Of a stretch of DNA of 64,000 bases, positions 62,268-64,000 are shown one piece after another. The notes under the pieces were generated by a model, which saw only the letters and a list, made by a program, of their open reading frames with translations, searched no databases and was not told the origin of the DNA. The position numbers and the translations under genes are program-made. The stretch's first letter is position 1. Each line of letters opens with the position of its first letter. The stretch covers positions 124,001 through 188,000 of the forward strand of contig JADJRC010000049.1 in assembly GCA_016712415.1 (NCBI GenBank). The letters are read 5' to 3'. The stretch comes from Lewinellaceae bacterium (GTDB taxonomy: Bacteria; Bacteroidota; Bacteroidia; Chitinophagales; Saprospiraceae).

Positions 62268-64000
62268 ATGAAAAACAAACTCCTCCTTCTCCTTTTTATC
62301 CTTTGCACTCCCTTCCTGCTCACGGCACAAAAACCGGCCAAACCGAGCGCTGCCGACCTGCACCAGGCCATCAAAAAATTGAATGTACTCGGCTCCGTGC
62401 TCTATGTTGCCGCCCACCCCGACGATGAAAACCAGCGCCTGATCAGTTACTGCGCCAACGAAAAACTGTATAACGTCACCTACCTGTCGCTCACTCGCGG
62501 CGACGGCGGGCAGAACCTGATCGGCCCGGAAATCCGCGACCTCCTCGGCGTATTGCGCACGGAAGAGTTGCTCATGGCCCGCTCCATCGATGGCGGCAAA
62601 CAGCGCTTTTCCCGCGCCAACGATTTCGGTTTTTCCAAAACCCCGGAGGAAACCCTGCGTATCTGGGACAAGGATGCCGTACTCTCCGACGTGGTATGGG
62701 CCATCCGGGAAACAAAACCCGACGTGATTATCAACCGCTTTTACCACGATTTAAAATACAATACCCATGGCCATCACACCTCATCGGCCATGCTCTCCGT
62801 AGAGGCATTCGACCTTGCCGGAAAGGCCGATGTGTATCCCGAACAATTGCAATACACCGAACCCTGGCAGCCGGGCCGCATTTTCTTCAACACTTCCTGG
62901 TGGTTCTACGGCAGCCGCGAGGCCTTTGAAAAGGCCGACAAAACCAACCTCTACCCACTCGACCTGGGTGTGTACCTGCCGCTCAAAGGCAAAAGCAACA
63001 ACGAAGTAGCCGCCGAAGCGCGCTCCATGCACCGTTGCCAGGGCTTCGGCGCCATGAGCAGCCGTGGCGAAAGCATCGATTGGTTCGAATACATCAAAGG
63101 CTCGCAGCCTACAGAAAAAGATCCGTTTGCCGGGATCAACGCAACCTGGACGCGTGTGGCGGGCGGTGAAAAAATCGGCGACCTGATCGCCGGGATCGAC
63201 CGCGAATACCGTTCCGACAACCCCGCCGCCAGTGTTCCCGATCTGCTGACGGCCATGCAAATGATCAAATCGCTGCCCGACGGTTACTGGAAACAGGTCA
63301 AATTAAACGAGATCAAGGAGGTTATCCGCGGCTGCCTGGGCATCTACCTGGAAGCCACGGCCACCGAGCCAACCGTCACGCCGGGAGGATCGGTTAAAAT
63401 CAACCTGGAGGCCATCAGCAGGGCGCAAGGCACGGCTGCAGTCGTGCTGGGAAGCGCGTCGATCATGCCCGGCTTGCTGGACACCGTTTTTGCCCTGCCG
63501 CTGAAACCCAACGTGGATTTTACCGCAGCCTGCAATGTGACGATCCCAGCTAACGCAACGTTCACTTCGCCCTACTGGCTTCGTGGGACATCCTCCCTGG
63601 GTATGTACACGGTAGAAGACCAGCAACTGCGCGGCATGCCCGAATCGCCGCGTTTTGCATCGGTACGCTGGTCGATCACGGTTAACGGTGTGCCGCTGGA
63701 ATACACAACCGATGTCGCCTACAAAGTAGAAGAGTCGGCCATTGGAGAGGTATGGCGGCCCTTTGAAATACTGCCGCCGGCATTTGTGGAGTTCACCGAA
63801 GCCTCCTACCTGGCTACCGGCAACAGCCTGCCCGTCACCCTGCGTGTAAAAGCCGGGCGCGACAACGTACACGTCAAACTGTTGCTCGATATTCCCGAGG
63901 GCTGGAAAAACCCCGGAACTGCCCAGAAACTGCCGGAATTCGATTTAAAAAACAAAGGCGAGGAAATCGAATATACCTTCGAACTGCAACCCTCAACCGG
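62268..64000 (+). CDS. PIG-L/LmbE family deacetylase (5' part, runs off right edge)
   Basis: ATG 62268 opens a signal peptide (MKNKLLLLLFILCTPFLLTA) and the frame stays open to the window end, about 577 residues. The PIG-L zinc site is visible as LYVAAHPDDENQRLIS (HPDDE) followed by LSLTRGDGGQNLIG, and the third ligand region as HGHHTSSAMLSVEAF. These enzymes remove acetyl groups from N-acetylglucosamine-type substrates. Members with a long C-terminal beta-rich region, as here from about residue 350 (TPGGSVKINLEAISRAQGTA), are common in Bacteroidota and are much longer than the ~230-residue core. The gene follows the repeat array. The full length is unknown. Confidence 0.92.
   Translation, partial: MKNKLLLLLFILCTPFLLTAQKPAKPSAADLHQAIKKLNVLGSVLYVAAHPDDENQRLISYCANEKLYNVTYLSLTRGDGGQNLIGPEIRDLLGVLRTEELLMARSIDGGKQRFSRANDFGFSKTPEETLRIWDKDAVLSDVVWAIRETKPDVIINRFYHDLKYNTHGHHTSSAMLSVEAFDLAGKADVYPEQLQYTEPWQPGRIFFNTSWWFYGSREAFEKADKTNLYPLDLGVYLPLKGKSNNEVAAEARSMHRCQGFGAMSSRGESIDWFEYIKGSQPTEKDPFAGINATWTRVAGGEKIGDLIAGIDREYRSDNPAASVPDLLTAMQMIKSLPDGYWKQVKLNEIKEVIRGCLGIYLEATATEPTVTPGGSVKINLEAISRAQGTAAVVLGSASIMPGLLDTVFALPLKPNVDFTAACNVTIPANATFTSPYWLRGTSSLGMYTVEDQQLRGMPESPRFASVRWSITVNGVPLEYTTDVAYKVEESAIGEVWRPFEILPPAFVEFTEASYLATGNSLPVTLRVKAGRDNVHVKLLLDIPEGWKNPGTAQKLPEFDLKNKGEEIEYTFELQPST

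Overview
The window looks like a chromosomal segment of a Bacteroidota member, most likely Saprospiria (a Haliscomenobacter/Lewinella-like organism). The evidence is: giant exported proteins carrying type IX secretion system (T9SS) sorting domains of both types, SprB-type and HYR repeats, a PorP/SprF protein, a type III glutamine synthetase, and many promoters of the Bacteroidota form TAnnTTTG. No rRNA, tRNA, CRISPR array, transposase or prophage gene was seen.

Layout. 1-1022 is the 5' part of glutamine synthetase III. 1486-20760 is a minus-strand surface-adhesin region. It holds two paralogous giant HYR/dockerin/cohesin-like/T9SS type A proteins (8180-1486 and 20760-16321), each broken at nearly the same place. 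Between them are a small exported protein, PorP/SprF, a SprB-repeat type B protein and a cohesin-type A protein. 21218-24782 has a NarL-type response regulator, a candidate small RNA, a FadH-like dienoyl-CoA reductase and a DUF4286 protein. 24951-34818 (plus) has a type B exported protein, ribosomal protein S1, GatA, a GldN-like protein and a PorE-like TPR/PD40/OmpA protein. 34827-41980 has an Abi_2 abortive-infection gene, nadA, a DUF1080 lipoprotein, a PA0069-type radical SAM protein, an O-antigen-ligase-like membrane protein and proline dehydrogenase; aroE follows at 41981-42724.

49014-42756 is the most unusual part: a compact minus-strand operon of an unrecognised ~1400-residue exported protein, a small CHAT-like (caspase-fold) protein and a two-TM protein ending in a TIR domain. 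Next come a LOG-family protein and a second CHAT locus (50547-56794), made of a divergent ECF sigma factor with an anti-sigma-like membrane protein opposite a PKD-TM protein and a TPR-CHAT-TM protein. The window ends with pckA, two lipoproteins (one an M49 dipeptidyl peptidase), a ten-copy ~92-bp repeat array and the start of a PIG-L deacetylase.

Two cross-cutting observations. First, at least four genes carry single-base deletions in short homopolymers (near 4255, 40704, 43629 and 44702). These look like assembly or sequencing errors or recent mutations, and the split genes should be read as single genes. Second, several loci carry fold-back elements built from degenerate short tandem words (9277, 10385, 30938, 61230). 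Some of them sit in frame inside conserved genes such as gatA.
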